Of a DNA stretch of 64,000 nucleotides, positions 55,600 to 64,000 are shown piece by piece; within the stretch, counting starts at the first letter, position 1; the number at the start of each line of letters is the position of its first letter. The stretch covers positions 3,250,001-3,314,000 of the forward strand of contig CM069435.1 of assembly GCA_035610365.1 (NCBI GenBank), in the 5' to 3' direction. The notes beneath the pieces were generated by a model. It did no database searches and was not told the DNA's origin. It worked only from the letters and a program-made list of their open reading frames with translations. Made by a program: the position numbers and the translations under genes. This DNA is from Aquatica leii. Taxonomy: Eukaryota > Arthropoda > Insecta > Coleoptera > Lampyridae.

Positions 55600-58270
55600 C
55601 CGAATAAAGAACGTATAATAAAAAGTAAAAATAATAATTTGACCACGGTAGCAATCGGAAGCACAGACCTCTGGGTGTGGGTTGAATGCAAGTAAATACA
55701 AAGACGTGAACTCCTTTAGTTTATTAACTATAACATAATATACTATTTACATTAGAGAACAATGAACAATATTTGAATTAAACATATTTGGAATAAAATA
55801 TTAGGGCGCCAATCACCTTTAAATTGGTGATGAATAAAAAGCGTAAAATCTTACATCTAATTATTAATTGATATTAAATGCAAAAATAGTAAACGGTTAA
55901 TTTGTTATCGAGTGAAAAGTTTTAATAACACAATTTGATTATTTGAATGTAAAAGGTAGTAACTTAATTCCAGTTGACTCACCACATGATATGACGTTAT
56001 TGTATATTTTCTAAATCACTAAAAATGTTGAATTCAATAGAAAAATTATATCAAAATAAAGGTAAACTCACCAATTATTAGATGGAATGAATAAAAATTA
56101 AATTGCATGAGTTTTTACGCCATAATCAAGAAAATGTGTCTTCTCCGCATCACTACGACACGCACGGCCAAGGGTGGCCCAAGCGGAAGTGTCAGCTTAA
56201 GCTACACTCAAGTCGTGTTGAAACAACGCGACGTTGCCAAACTGAATAAATTTACGTGCAATATTAGTTGCAGAAAATAAACGAATGTAAAATTGAATTT
56301 TAATTGTAATGAACTCTAACGGGACGTTACACACCCCCTCCATAAAATTTGAAATCGGAAGGTTTCAAACTGCGGAGTGCAGAACAAAACAAACAAACGC
56401 AAAAAGCAACAAACGCAAAATAAACGACAACAACAAACGCAAAAAGCAAGTCTCGCAACATCGTTGCACAAGAGTCAAATTCCAAAACTTATTTCTTAAA
56501 CAAAATAACTTAGCCTAATGAAATCCTAATCTAAACCTTAAATTAGAAGTCAAAATCGGTAAAGGTAGTAAAACCTAATAAGTCACAATCGAGGATAGCG
56601 GATTACACTTTAGGAATACCGTCCAACCTACCATTTTCCCAAAGCGGAAGATAAAACCAGAATTACAAGTTCGACAGTACTATGTAGCGAAGGATACAGA
56701 TAAAAGAGGGACGTCGCGCGAATCCGCGTCATCGTTTGACGTATATTCCACAAATACCAAAACCACTCGAAACAATTTCCACCTTACTAAATAACTCAAA
56801 AAGAGAAGAGATTGAAAATAGAATTGAAGAAGAAATATTAAACAAAAGTTCCCAAGGTTAGTCGGCTCTTACGACAAGCAACAGGTATTGCTGTGAGAAA
56901 ATTCTGCTCCCGTCCTCACACAGGGCAAATGAATAAATAACAAGATTAAATACAAATTTTTAAAATGAAAATGAAAATTATCACCAATACTTCAAACAAA
57001 GAAAATAGGTATTAATGCTCTAAATGAGTTTTAAAGTTACACATATAATTATATGCTCAAAGGTAAACTCAAAATGATCGTCTTAACAATTGCACGCAAG
57101 CAATTAAAAAACTTAAATACGAGAAGACGAGTTCCAGAGAAGAAATTCTCAGAATCGGCAATAAAATGTAATCAAATACATCAAAATAAAGCAGTAAAAT
57201 AACTGCAAATAAAATAAAAGTCTTTGGTAAGCGCATTAACCAAAGAATTCATATACCCACACTGTGGTATAAAATAAACATTGAGATTTCCTCAACATAA
57301 AATAAAATATAAGGCATCCAATCACTTTGATTGTAATGACCCCCAAGGGTGAGCATCAACAAAATTTAATTAAAAATGTTAAATCCCAAACCGAAGCTTG
57401 AAGTAAAGAAGAATCAATTTCAATTCATGTTTGAATCGTATGTCAAATTCAGGTTAGTATGAGACTCTGTTGGCTGAACAGCCTCCAAAGCCATACATAA
57501 AGAAATTAATTGAGAAATAGAAGTATTTATCTCAGTCGTAGTTGCATTGAAGTTGTCGGAAAAGAACTTGAAATCGAAAACAAATGTATCAATAAGAGTA
57601 ACTTCACAGTTATCAGAATCATACAAAACAATCGAAACAAAACTCTCGAATCATACACACAACAAACATTCTCAAACATCAAATCATAGAGCTCTCCTTA
57701 CAAAAGTAAAACATACTAAGCACATCCTAAAGATACCATAAGAAAAATATAACATATGGTCAAATACCAAATTTCAAAAATACTGAATGCAAAAAACTTT
57801 CAAATGTAACGAATAACACAATTAAGGTAATCAAATCAACTTCAACACACTAAAACTGTTGTTGTTGTTTTACTTTTGTTTGTTTTTATTGATTAATGGC
57901 AGCACGCCTGCTTTGCTTCAAATGATTATTGCAGTTTCTTAAAATTTATCTTGTAATTTAACTTAAAAATTTTTTTTAAAAATGTTTCAGACAAACGTTA
58001 TCGTACTTTATCTTGTTTTGAAAACTGGGGTTCCAAATAAAAACTTAACTAAGAAAAGTTGTTTGTTTTAATGACGTCCTAACTTTCATTTTTGGGTGTT
58101 ACGACTTGGTATAATCACCTTGTATATGGTGAAGCATATTACTAATACATTTTTAGAGCAAATTCCTGTGGGCTACAAAAAACTAAAAGCATCGTTAAAA
58201 AATGTAGCAATTGTTAAATGATTTACCTTTTCTAATACTTTCATTGTTAGTAAATACGATTTGTTTGTTT
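55600..58270. other. AT-rich DNA with possible LTR-like relics, no gene
   Basis: No coding family was recognised. Two minus-strand segments (55796-55822 and 57303-57325) share a GTGATTGG..GCC..A-TATTTTATT pattern and may be diverged repeat copies. 58085-58140 resembles an IS630/mariner-type terminus (CACCTTGTATA near 58119). 56440-56460 is a simple AAACGCAAAAAG repeat. Confidence 0.35.
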
Positions 58271-58275
58271 CTTCT

Positions 58276-58560
58276 TCAACATCTAACACTACAAATAATG
58301 AATCTGCAATACTTTGCTGTTTTGTGTCTGTTCTTTGATCTAACGATACTTAAATTAGTCTGTTTTAATTTTTTTCTTTTTTTCTTAATATTTGTATAGT
58401 ACATTTGTGGAGCGTAATTTTTTCGTAACGTTGACTCGTCCGGTATATTTTGTTTGGTTATATTCTTCCAAAATTTAAAAAAAAATTTTTTCAATTTACC
58501 CAATGGTATATTAGAAGAAATAAATGCTGCACACAAGTCCTCGTTGAATGCTGAATGCAG
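58276..58560 (-). pseudogene. hAT transposase fragment, second copy
   Basis: The minus strand reads SAFNEDLCAAFISSNIPLGK, then [20 protein letters not shown] and NYAPQMYY. This corresponds to [20 protein letters not shown] and [17 protein letters not shown] in the copy at 18740-20521. It belongs to the same family but a different copy. No BED finger, catalytic core or termini are present. Confidence 0.7.
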
Positions 58561-58599
58561 ATTGTGATGTGTTGATCATCTGCTCTTGTTTGCTATTCA

Positions 58600-59120
58600 T
58601 TTTTTGAATGATGTTTTTTTTACAAATCGATTTAAAATTGCACTAGCTCTCCTTTCGGCATTTTAAAAATCAAATTTGATGTTTTCTCAAAAAAATCTCA
58701 AGTTTGACAAACAAATCTACTTGGAGATGTCAATCTCATATCAAACTACGGTATCTAATTGAATGTGTTTAATAAAAACTAACGAAAAAACTGCACATAA
58801 GAGAGGCAGTTCCTGCAGTAATATAAATAGAATGTTTAAGATTTAAAATTTTTTAAACTATGTTACAGGAACATATTAAAAAAAACTAAAGGTAACCATA
58901 ATATTGATAAGTGAACTTACTTGGCAAATAAAATTTTCTTTATTGTTTAATTACTTAAAATTTATAGTTAAAATACATAACAAACTAATATATAGAAACG
59001 TGTTAATCTGTCTTTATATTTATATAATTATTTTGTATACAGTAGCTACTTTTTTAATAAAGAAATATAGTGCTTTTTTTCGAACTCGGGTTAAACTACA
59101 TCGTATATTATAATCAAAGT
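58600..59120. other. AT-rich DNA, no gene recognised
   Basis: Only AT-rich frames without motifs are present between the hAT fragment and the fold-back repeat. Confidence 0.4.
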
Positions 59121-59129
59121 GTCTTCAAT

Positions 59130-60125
59130 GCGTAATTCTATCTAAAAAACATTTTGAAAAAACCCAAGTGTCACTAGAAAAAATTAGAAAAGTTATAAAC
59201 GATTTAGTAAAAGAAAGGGTTTATTTTTGGGAAATATCTCGGAAACAAAAGTACCGGAAATTTAAAAAAATATTCTTAAAGAGCAGGAAATTTCCTAAAA
59301 AAAAGATATTGTTTTTCGGAACTTTATCACCAATTTATAATTTTAATTAAGCGGTTAAAATAGGGTAAAAACGGGCGAGGGTTCCATAATATTGATTTCT
59401 AGTACCAAAAAAAAAAAATTAACAAATACGTTTTTAACCTATAAAAAGACGTTTTTCTTAAAGATCATAATTTCTATCAAGAAATAGATTTTCAAAAATA
59501 ATTGCATTTGTTTATAACAATTATTTAAACATTTGCAGTGAAAACTTAAAAAAAATTATGTAGTTGTTGAAAGTTAGAAAATGAAATAAGTAAAATTTTT
59601 TTTGTTAACTTTAAATAAGATTTTAATTTTTTTAATTCTTAGATTATTTATAGAAAATCAAAATTGTTTAATTTTTACAACGGGAATCGTTTTTAAAGTA
59701 TTTTGAAAAGAGATGCAAAAAGTGGAGGAAATCTCAGGTAATTATTTTAAAAATTGTTAGGATTTTTATGTTGATTTCCAACTTTGTAAAAATAACTTAC
59801 ATAACAAAAGCGTAATTAATTTAACAATTGGAGAAATTTTTTTTGACGGACTATTGTTTATTGAGGTGTTGTAAAAGTTAGCGAATGAAATGGAATAATT
59901 ATAATTAAAATTATAATCATTGGTGGTAGAGCTCTGAAAGGTAGGACATTTTTTATGATATTTTTCGCTTTTAAGAATTTTTTTTCAATTTTTGATGTTT
60001 CTAATAGTTTCCAAAATATTTCCAAAAAACAAAACACCATTCTTTTATTAAATTCTTTATACCGTTTGTAGTTTTGTCGAGCAGAACTTGATTTTTTTCA
60101 AGAAGACACAATAATTTTGAGAATA
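59130..60125. repeat. Long imperfect inverted repeat (fold-back element)
   Basis: The segment 59130-59350 and the reverse complement of 59900-60125 align over about 220 bp with small gaps. Shared blocks include AATTTA(A/G)TAAAAGAA, GGAAATAT with GGAAAC, TATTCTTAAA and ATTATAATTTTAATTA. The roughly 550-bp loop has no gene. This could be a non-autonomous DNA element with long arms or two copies of a repeat in opposite orientation. Confidence 0.65.
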
Positions 60126-60134
60126 ATTTCAAGG

Positions 60135-60630
60135 TGATGTTAATGCACTAGTGCACTTGCAATTGGTACGTTAATTTATTTATTGCTAATTAAACAATAT
60201 TTTTTTAGCGGTACATAAAGTACGCTTCTTTAAATTTTATTAAATAAAATCGTTTAGAATATTTATATGGTAAATAAGCACAATTGGTTTTTACGTTATG
60301 TTTTTGTCTTGTTTGCAAGTTTTATTTTCTTTTAACACAATGCTATACTGGATATTTATTACATAAAATTTTTATTAAAGACATTCTTTTATATAACGAC
60401 AGTTAATGAAAAAAAAAACTTGAATCATTATATGTATCAATACAGATAGTTTTTGAATACATAAATAATTTGATGTAATTTCAAATTAGTGTATGTGTAA
60501 TATTAGTGCAATGAGGTTACGTAAATGTCTATGTTCAAACTGAATTCTTACTAAACGAATTACTTATTATGTAGTCCGATCGCGAATTCTTACATGATTG
60601 ATGTGCAATCGTTGCCCTACGCGCTGTAAA
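60135..60630. other. Intergenic DNA upstream of the cuticular-type gene
   Basis: AT-rich, no gene recognised. It should contain upstream control sequence for the gene starting at 60720, but I cannot identify specific sites beyond the core promoter. Confidence 0.4.
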
Positions 60631-60640
60631 CTTGCAGAAG

Positions 60641-60649
60641 TATATAAAT
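60641..60649 (+). promoter_or_regulatory. TATA box of the third cuticular-type gene
   Basis: TATATAAAT lies about 33 bp before a TATCAGTTC arthropod-type initiator (60671-60679) and about 75 bp before the ATG at 60720. This spacing is normal for a TATA-Inr promoter. Confidence 0.75.
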
Positions 60650-60719
60650 CCGAATTTTGTTAGTGTTCGATATCAGTTCAGCTACAGAACAATAACAAGT
60701 AAATTACCAAACAAGCAAA

Positions 60720-61253
60720 ATGTACAAGAACGTAAGTATCTAAAAACATTGTTGATATACGTAATTAATTTGTTTTGTTTTAAATTAGGTCATTGTATTT
60801 GTTGCTATTGCAATCGTTGGTGCATTCGCTGCTCCAGAACCTAAACCAAGCCATGCAGCAATAGTAGCTCCAGCCGCAGCTGCGTTTGTTGCTCCAGCAG
60901 TTGCACCAGCGTTTGTTACTGCTCAAAGCTCGCAAGTTATCGCTCGTAATTACAATGGTCTTGCGGCACCGCTAGTAGCAGCAGCCCCCGCGGTAGCAGC
61001 TGTACGTGCAGCTCCATACGTTGCCGCTGCTCCTTATGTAGCTCCAGCTTCTTACGTTGCTTCTCCTTACGTAGCATCTCCTTATGTAGCTAGATACGCA
61101 GCTGCTGCTCCATACGTTGCCGCTCCTTATGCTTCGCCATACGTCGCATCGTACGCCGCACCATACGTTGCACCTTACGCCGCCCCTTACGCAGCAGCTC
61201 CAGTAGTTGCTCGTTCACCATTAGTTGCTGCACCAGGTGCTGTAGTCGTTTAG
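60720..61253 (+). CDS. Secreted Ala/Val/Pro/Tyr-rich cuticular-type protein
   Basis: This is a two-exon gene. Exon 1 is 60720-60731 (MYKN) with donor GTAAGT. The acceptor TTTTAAATTAG ends at 60788 and exon 2 runs 60789-61253, giving 158 residues. The spliced start MYKNVIVFVAIAIVGAFAAP is a typical signal peptide. The mature chain is low-complexity: APAAAAFVAPAVAPAFV, a less repetitive QSSQVIARNYNGLA block, then tandem APYVAA, SPYVAS and APYVAPYAAPYA units, ending ARSPLVAAPGAVVV. No Cys or RR domain is present. Such proteins are typical of insect cuticle, and AAPYVAAPY-like repeats are common in beetle cuticular proteins. A TATA box, initiator and AATAAA support the model. Confidence 0.9.
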
Positions 61254-61260
61254 ATAGAAC

Positions 61261-61266
61261 AATAAA
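61261..61266 (+). terminator. Polyadenylation signal
   Basis: AATAAA occurs 8 bases after the TAG stop of the cuticular-type gene, with a second AATAAA about 23 bases further downstream near 61284. This gives a very short 3' UTR. Confidence 0.6.
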
Positions 61267-61299
61267 TTGTAATATACAAAACATAATAAACATTTTCAT

Positions 61300-61955
61300 C
61301 CTTTCAAAATCTTTTATTTACCAGCATTAAAATCTTCTGTCATTTTTAATATATATTTTTTAAAACATGAAAAGAATAGTGACACGAAATCTATTAAAAA
61401 TTTTCAAAATCAACTTGGTGCATAAGTTTTAGATCTAAATTATAAGACTACTAATAAAATTTAAAAAAAATCATTTATTTATTCTACAAAAAAAATCGTT
61501 CAAATTGCTCAAACGTGGTTTAAAATGAATAAAAAAATTACGAATATTTTTTAGATTTTATTTAATAGTACTTAAGAGACACTTAATTTGTAGTACTATA
61601 AATAATAATATTTTAGTCATCTTAAATAATATTGTAGTTTGAAAAGTAGGTACTTGAAAGATTAAAATCATTTTTTTAAACCTATTTTCTTTATTTCCTA
61701 GTTTTGTTTTACTATCATTTATTTCAGATATTTCTAGTTTTTTGCGTCAGAACTATTAATGAAAAAGTTGTTTACAGAGTAGGAAAAAATTATAGATAAA
61801 GAGAAAAAATATGTCACTAATTAAAATAAAGCTACTCGTGTTTTGTTTTTATTATTTAAAACCTATTTGTGCAGTAAGGTAATCAATGTAATCTTGTTTT
61901 GTATTAAACATATTTAAAAAATACAGTGTATAAAAAAAAAGATTTTGCTTGAAAT
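61300..61955. other. AT-rich intergenic DNA, no gene recognised
   Basis: No coding motif or transposon end was recognised between the cuticular-type gene and the PLE that follows. Confidence 0.45.
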
Positions 61956-61989
61956 GCACAGTTGGTGTTAATAGAGCATATCTACAAAA

Positions 61990-62538
61990 AAAAACATTTT
62001 CTTTTTACTCTTTATCACGAACGCGGGTATTGTATACGAACAAATTGAAGGGGCAGCCATGGGATCACAACTTTCTCCAGTCATCGCCAATATATTTATG
62101 GAAGATTTTGAAAAAAAAAGCATTAGAAACCGCTACCCTCAAACCAAAATGCTGGCTACGTTATGTGGACGATACATTTGTAATATGGTCGCATGGAACA
62201 GAAACACACTACATAACTTTCTGAATCACATCAACCAGTTAGATTTCAACATCAAATTCACCATGGAAAAGGAAACAAACAGAAGCATTCCGTTCTTGAA
62301 CGTACTGGTCACTCGAAATATGGACAACAAATTGGGACATCAAGTATATAGAAAACCGACACATACTGACAGATACCTCAACGCCGAATCACATCATCAT
62401 CCAGCTAAGAAGTTTGCAGTTCTAAAAACTTTAGTACACAGGGCCAAAGCGATCAGTGAACCAAACACGTTAAAAACCGAGCTAGGTCACCTAACAAACG
62501 CCTTAATAAAAAACGGTTTCAAAAAAGCAGACATATAA
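61990..62538 (+). pseudogene. PLE reverse transcriptase (copy E), frameshifted
   Basis: The frame from 62059 begins MGSQLSPVIANIFMEDFEKK. The catalytic segment PKCWLRYVDDTFVIWSHGTE with an intact YVDD lies in the neighbouring frame (61949-62224), so a run of nine A near 62112 marks a frameshift. After a second shift the first frame continues LNHINQLDFNIKFTMEKE, IPFLNVLVTRNMDNKLG and YRKPTHTDRYLNAESHHHP. A poly-A run is a common place for sequencing or slippage error, so the break could be technical. Confidence 0.8.
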
Positions 62539-62623
62539 CGAGCAATTAACAAACGCAGTAAGGAAAAACCAAACAAGGAGGAACCCGTGGCAAGCCAGGA
62601 TACTTAGAGGGAAAAATATCAAA

Positions 62624-63052
62624 GTGATCACTGCAACAAATAAAATATCCGTCAATTTCTCAAAATCAAAAGAAACAAAAGCACCACTCGTGGAACCAGG
62701 AGTCTACCACATCCCTTGTTCGTGTAGGCTGACTTACATAGGACAAACGGGACGCAACATAGATACCAGATTAAAAAAACATAAAGCGGATACAAAAAAA
62801 CATAACACAAGCTTTGCTGTTGCGGAACACTTTTTGGACACCGGTCACACAATAAAATTTGAAGAGGCAACAATGTTGGCTAAATCTCAAAACTTCTGGC
62901 CTAGACTATTCAAGGAAGCCATTGAAATCCAAAAGTACGACAATTTTAATAGGGACAATGGAATCGATCTAGCGCCAATATGGAAAAACATGTTCCGGAA
63001 AACTAATGAATCGGAACCGGCAGGAATCATTGACCCGAACGGCGTAATATAA
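62624..63052 (+). CDS. PLE GIY-YIG endonuclease domain (copy E)
   Basis: This 142-codon frame opens after a stop near 62605. It contains the end of the RT-endonuclease linker, then EPGVYHIPCSCRLTYIGQTG (GVY for GIY, YIG intact, with a CxC pair between them as usual in PLEs) and RNIDTRLKKHKADTKKH with the conserved Arg. AVAEHFLDTGHTIKFEEATM and RLFKEAIEIQKYDNFNRDNG (catalytic Glu and the NFNRD block) follow. All expected motifs of the nuclease are present. It would nick target DNA if joined to an RT. Confidence 0.8.
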   Translation: MITATNKISVNFSKSKETKAPLVEPGVYHIPCSCRLTYIGQTGRNIDTRLKKHKADTKKHNTSFAVAEHFLDTGHTIKFEEATMLAKSQNFWPRLFKEAIEIQKYDNFNRDNGIDLAPIWKNMFRKTNESEPAGIIDPNGVI

Positions 63053-63249
63053 AGGCTTGTCAAGATCCTATTTCTTCAGTTTCAGTTTTTCTTGAAGAAG
63101 ACAGCGACGTGACTGTCGAAACGTCAAACATTGTTAATTTTCAAAGTTTGTAAGTTTTCTAAGTTTTATAAATTTTGTGAAAAGTGTAAATATGGAACGC
63201 GGTTCAAAACCCGAAAATAATTATTAGTTAAAAAATCATGGCCGCGAAA

Positions 63250-63565
63250 ACCTGAAAAATAAAATTGCAAAAGAAATGTTAGCATTTATGTATAGAAACA
63301 GTATGTATCTTGAATTGTAATTTTTAGCGCTGAAAAATGAGTCAATTCAATTGTTCATTTTTTAAATTTTAAAACGATTATTAAAAGTTTCTGTATTATT
63401 AAAATTAAAAGCTTAAAAACTATTTTACTGATTAATTAATAAAAATTTATATTTCATGCAAACTGATGTTCAATGGCGCATAAAATAATTTTTAGTTAGG
63501 CGTTTTTCACAAATTTTACAATTACTGTTAATTGTTCCCGAAATTGTAAATTTTAATTACACGCT
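63250..63565. other. AT-rich junction DNA
   Basis: No gene is seen between the PLE tail and the R1-like LINE. Confidence 0.4.
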
Positions 63566-63569
63566 GTTT

Positions 63570-64000
63570 CAATTGTCAGAAATACGACCATTTTTCCTCC
63601 GACTGTAAAAGCGACTTACAGTGCAGTGCAGCCATTGTGCTGAAAGGCGCAAAAGGAAGACATGCCCCAACTTGGATCAGACCCTACATGCGCTAACTGC
63701 GTTCCTTTTGCCCATAAAGGAAACATCGTCAAACACAAGGCAATGTCAAACCTGCCCGGTGTACCTGAAAAGGCTCGACGCCAAAATATCCAACACCGAT
63801 TATGAACATGCGCAAACCGCAAAGTTAATTGAGTGTCCTACTCAATTAACTTTGCGGTTTGCGCATGTAAATCTCTGCAATTTACGAGTTGCGACTTCTG
63901 AAGCTATGACTTTCTGTTTCGACAATGACATTGACATCTTACTGACACAAGAGCCATACGTGTTTAGTTTTGGTTCAGGGTACAAGCTCACTGGTAGGGC
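63570..64000 (+). mobile_element. R1-like LINE, ORF1 end and endonuclease start (runs off the window)
   Basis: From about 63570 the plus strand gives a zinc-knuckle cluster typical of R1-type ORF1 (CQKYDHFSSDCKSDLQC, then in other frames DPTCANC and CQTCPVYLKRLDAK), with frameshifts between knuckles. Further on, in one open frame, it reads RFAHVNLCNLRVATSEAMTF and DNDIDILLTQEPYVFSFG. This is the start of the endonuclease, with the Asn of HVNL and the Glu of TQEPY in place. The element continues beyond 64000. The base composition is more balanced than the flanking DNA, consistent with a younger insertion. Confidence 0.75.
63806..63868. repeat. Perfect 29-bp inverted repeat with 5-base loop
   Basis: Positions 63806-63834 (ACATGCGCAAACCGC... 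ending TTGAGT) and 63840-63868 are exact reverse complements separated by GTCCT. The hairpin lies between the last ORF1 zinc-knuckle region and the first endonuclease motif of the R1-like LINE. The reading frame is open through the whole structure. Confidence 0.95.

Larger units (their letters stand above)
61960..63240 (+). mobile_element. Penelope-like element E (best preserved copy)
   Basis: The 5' end is truncated within the RT near 61960. RT, linker and a complete GIY-YIG endonuclease follow, with a 3' tail ending near 63240 (AACGCGGTTCAAAACCC then an AT run). Its sequence differs from copies A and B (Lys-Ala-Asp-rich endonuclease), so it is a separate family. A single frameshift affects the RT, and a short frame break separates RT from endonuclease. 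Confidence 0.8.

Noticed and set aside
56855-56925. Minus-strand CTTGTCGTAAGAGCCGACTAA motif region
   Set aside because: A similar sequence is familiar from non-coding parts of insect LINEs, but no adjoining LINE coding sequence was found, so I do not call an element.

Overview
The window reads as transposon-rich, AT-rich chromosomal DNA of an insect. There are no bacterial operons, ribosome-binding sites, tRNAs, rRNAs or CRISPR arrays. Only three regions look like intact host genes. All three are short two-exon genes for small secreted Ala/Pro/Val/Tyr-rich proteins of the low-complexity insect cuticular type: 17436-17711 (-), 35375-36071 (-) and 60720-61253 (+). Each has a tiny first exon of 12-18 coding bases, a signal peptide completed by exon 2, consensus splice sites and an upstream TATA box. 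The repeat style (APY/VAAPY, PAPGPVPFG) and the mix of transposons suggest a beetle or related insect; that taxonomic guess is inference.

Left part (1-17 kb). A Jockey-clade LINE (1-492 and 6946-7628) is split by a Ty3/Gypsy retrotransposon on the minus strand (497-6941, 4-bp target duplication ACAT). The Gypsy element has an unusual LTR-internal-LTR-internal-LTR layout. A Mutator-like element with long iterated inverted repeats follows (7974-9911). Next are two Penelope-like (PLE) copies placed head to head (10860-11702 minus, 11703-16862 plus). The plus copy was itself hit by a CMC-like DNA transposon (14171-16740, CACTG termini, TTA duplication).

Middle part (17-41 kb). It holds a cuticular-type gene, a degenerate hAT transposase and a DDE transposase scrap. 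A second copy of the CMC-like transposase is interrupted by a piggyBac element with clear TTAA-flanked ends (24119-26355). Then come a short element with TTAA-type flanks (27274-28504), a BEL/Pao retrotransposon with both LTRs (28802-34805), the second cuticular-type gene, a degenerate second Ty3/Gypsy element (about 36909-40247) and a third PLE (40255-41570).

Right part (41-64 kb). It holds more PLE scraps, DDE transposase fragments, a nearly full-length RTE-like LINE on the minus strand (46400-50280), about 4.5 kb of AT-rich DNA with no recognisable gene and a hAT fragment. These are followed by a 1-kb fold-back repeat, the third cuticular-type gene, the best preserved PLE (61960-63240), and an R1-like LINE running off the right edge with a perfect 29-bp hairpin near its ORF1/ORF2 boundary.

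Nearly every transposon gene carries stops or frameshifts, so the mobile fraction is mostly relic. I found no convincing undescribed multi-gene system. The most interesting structures are the three-LTR Gypsy, the inverted PLE pair, the two nested CMC-like copies and the perfect hairpin.
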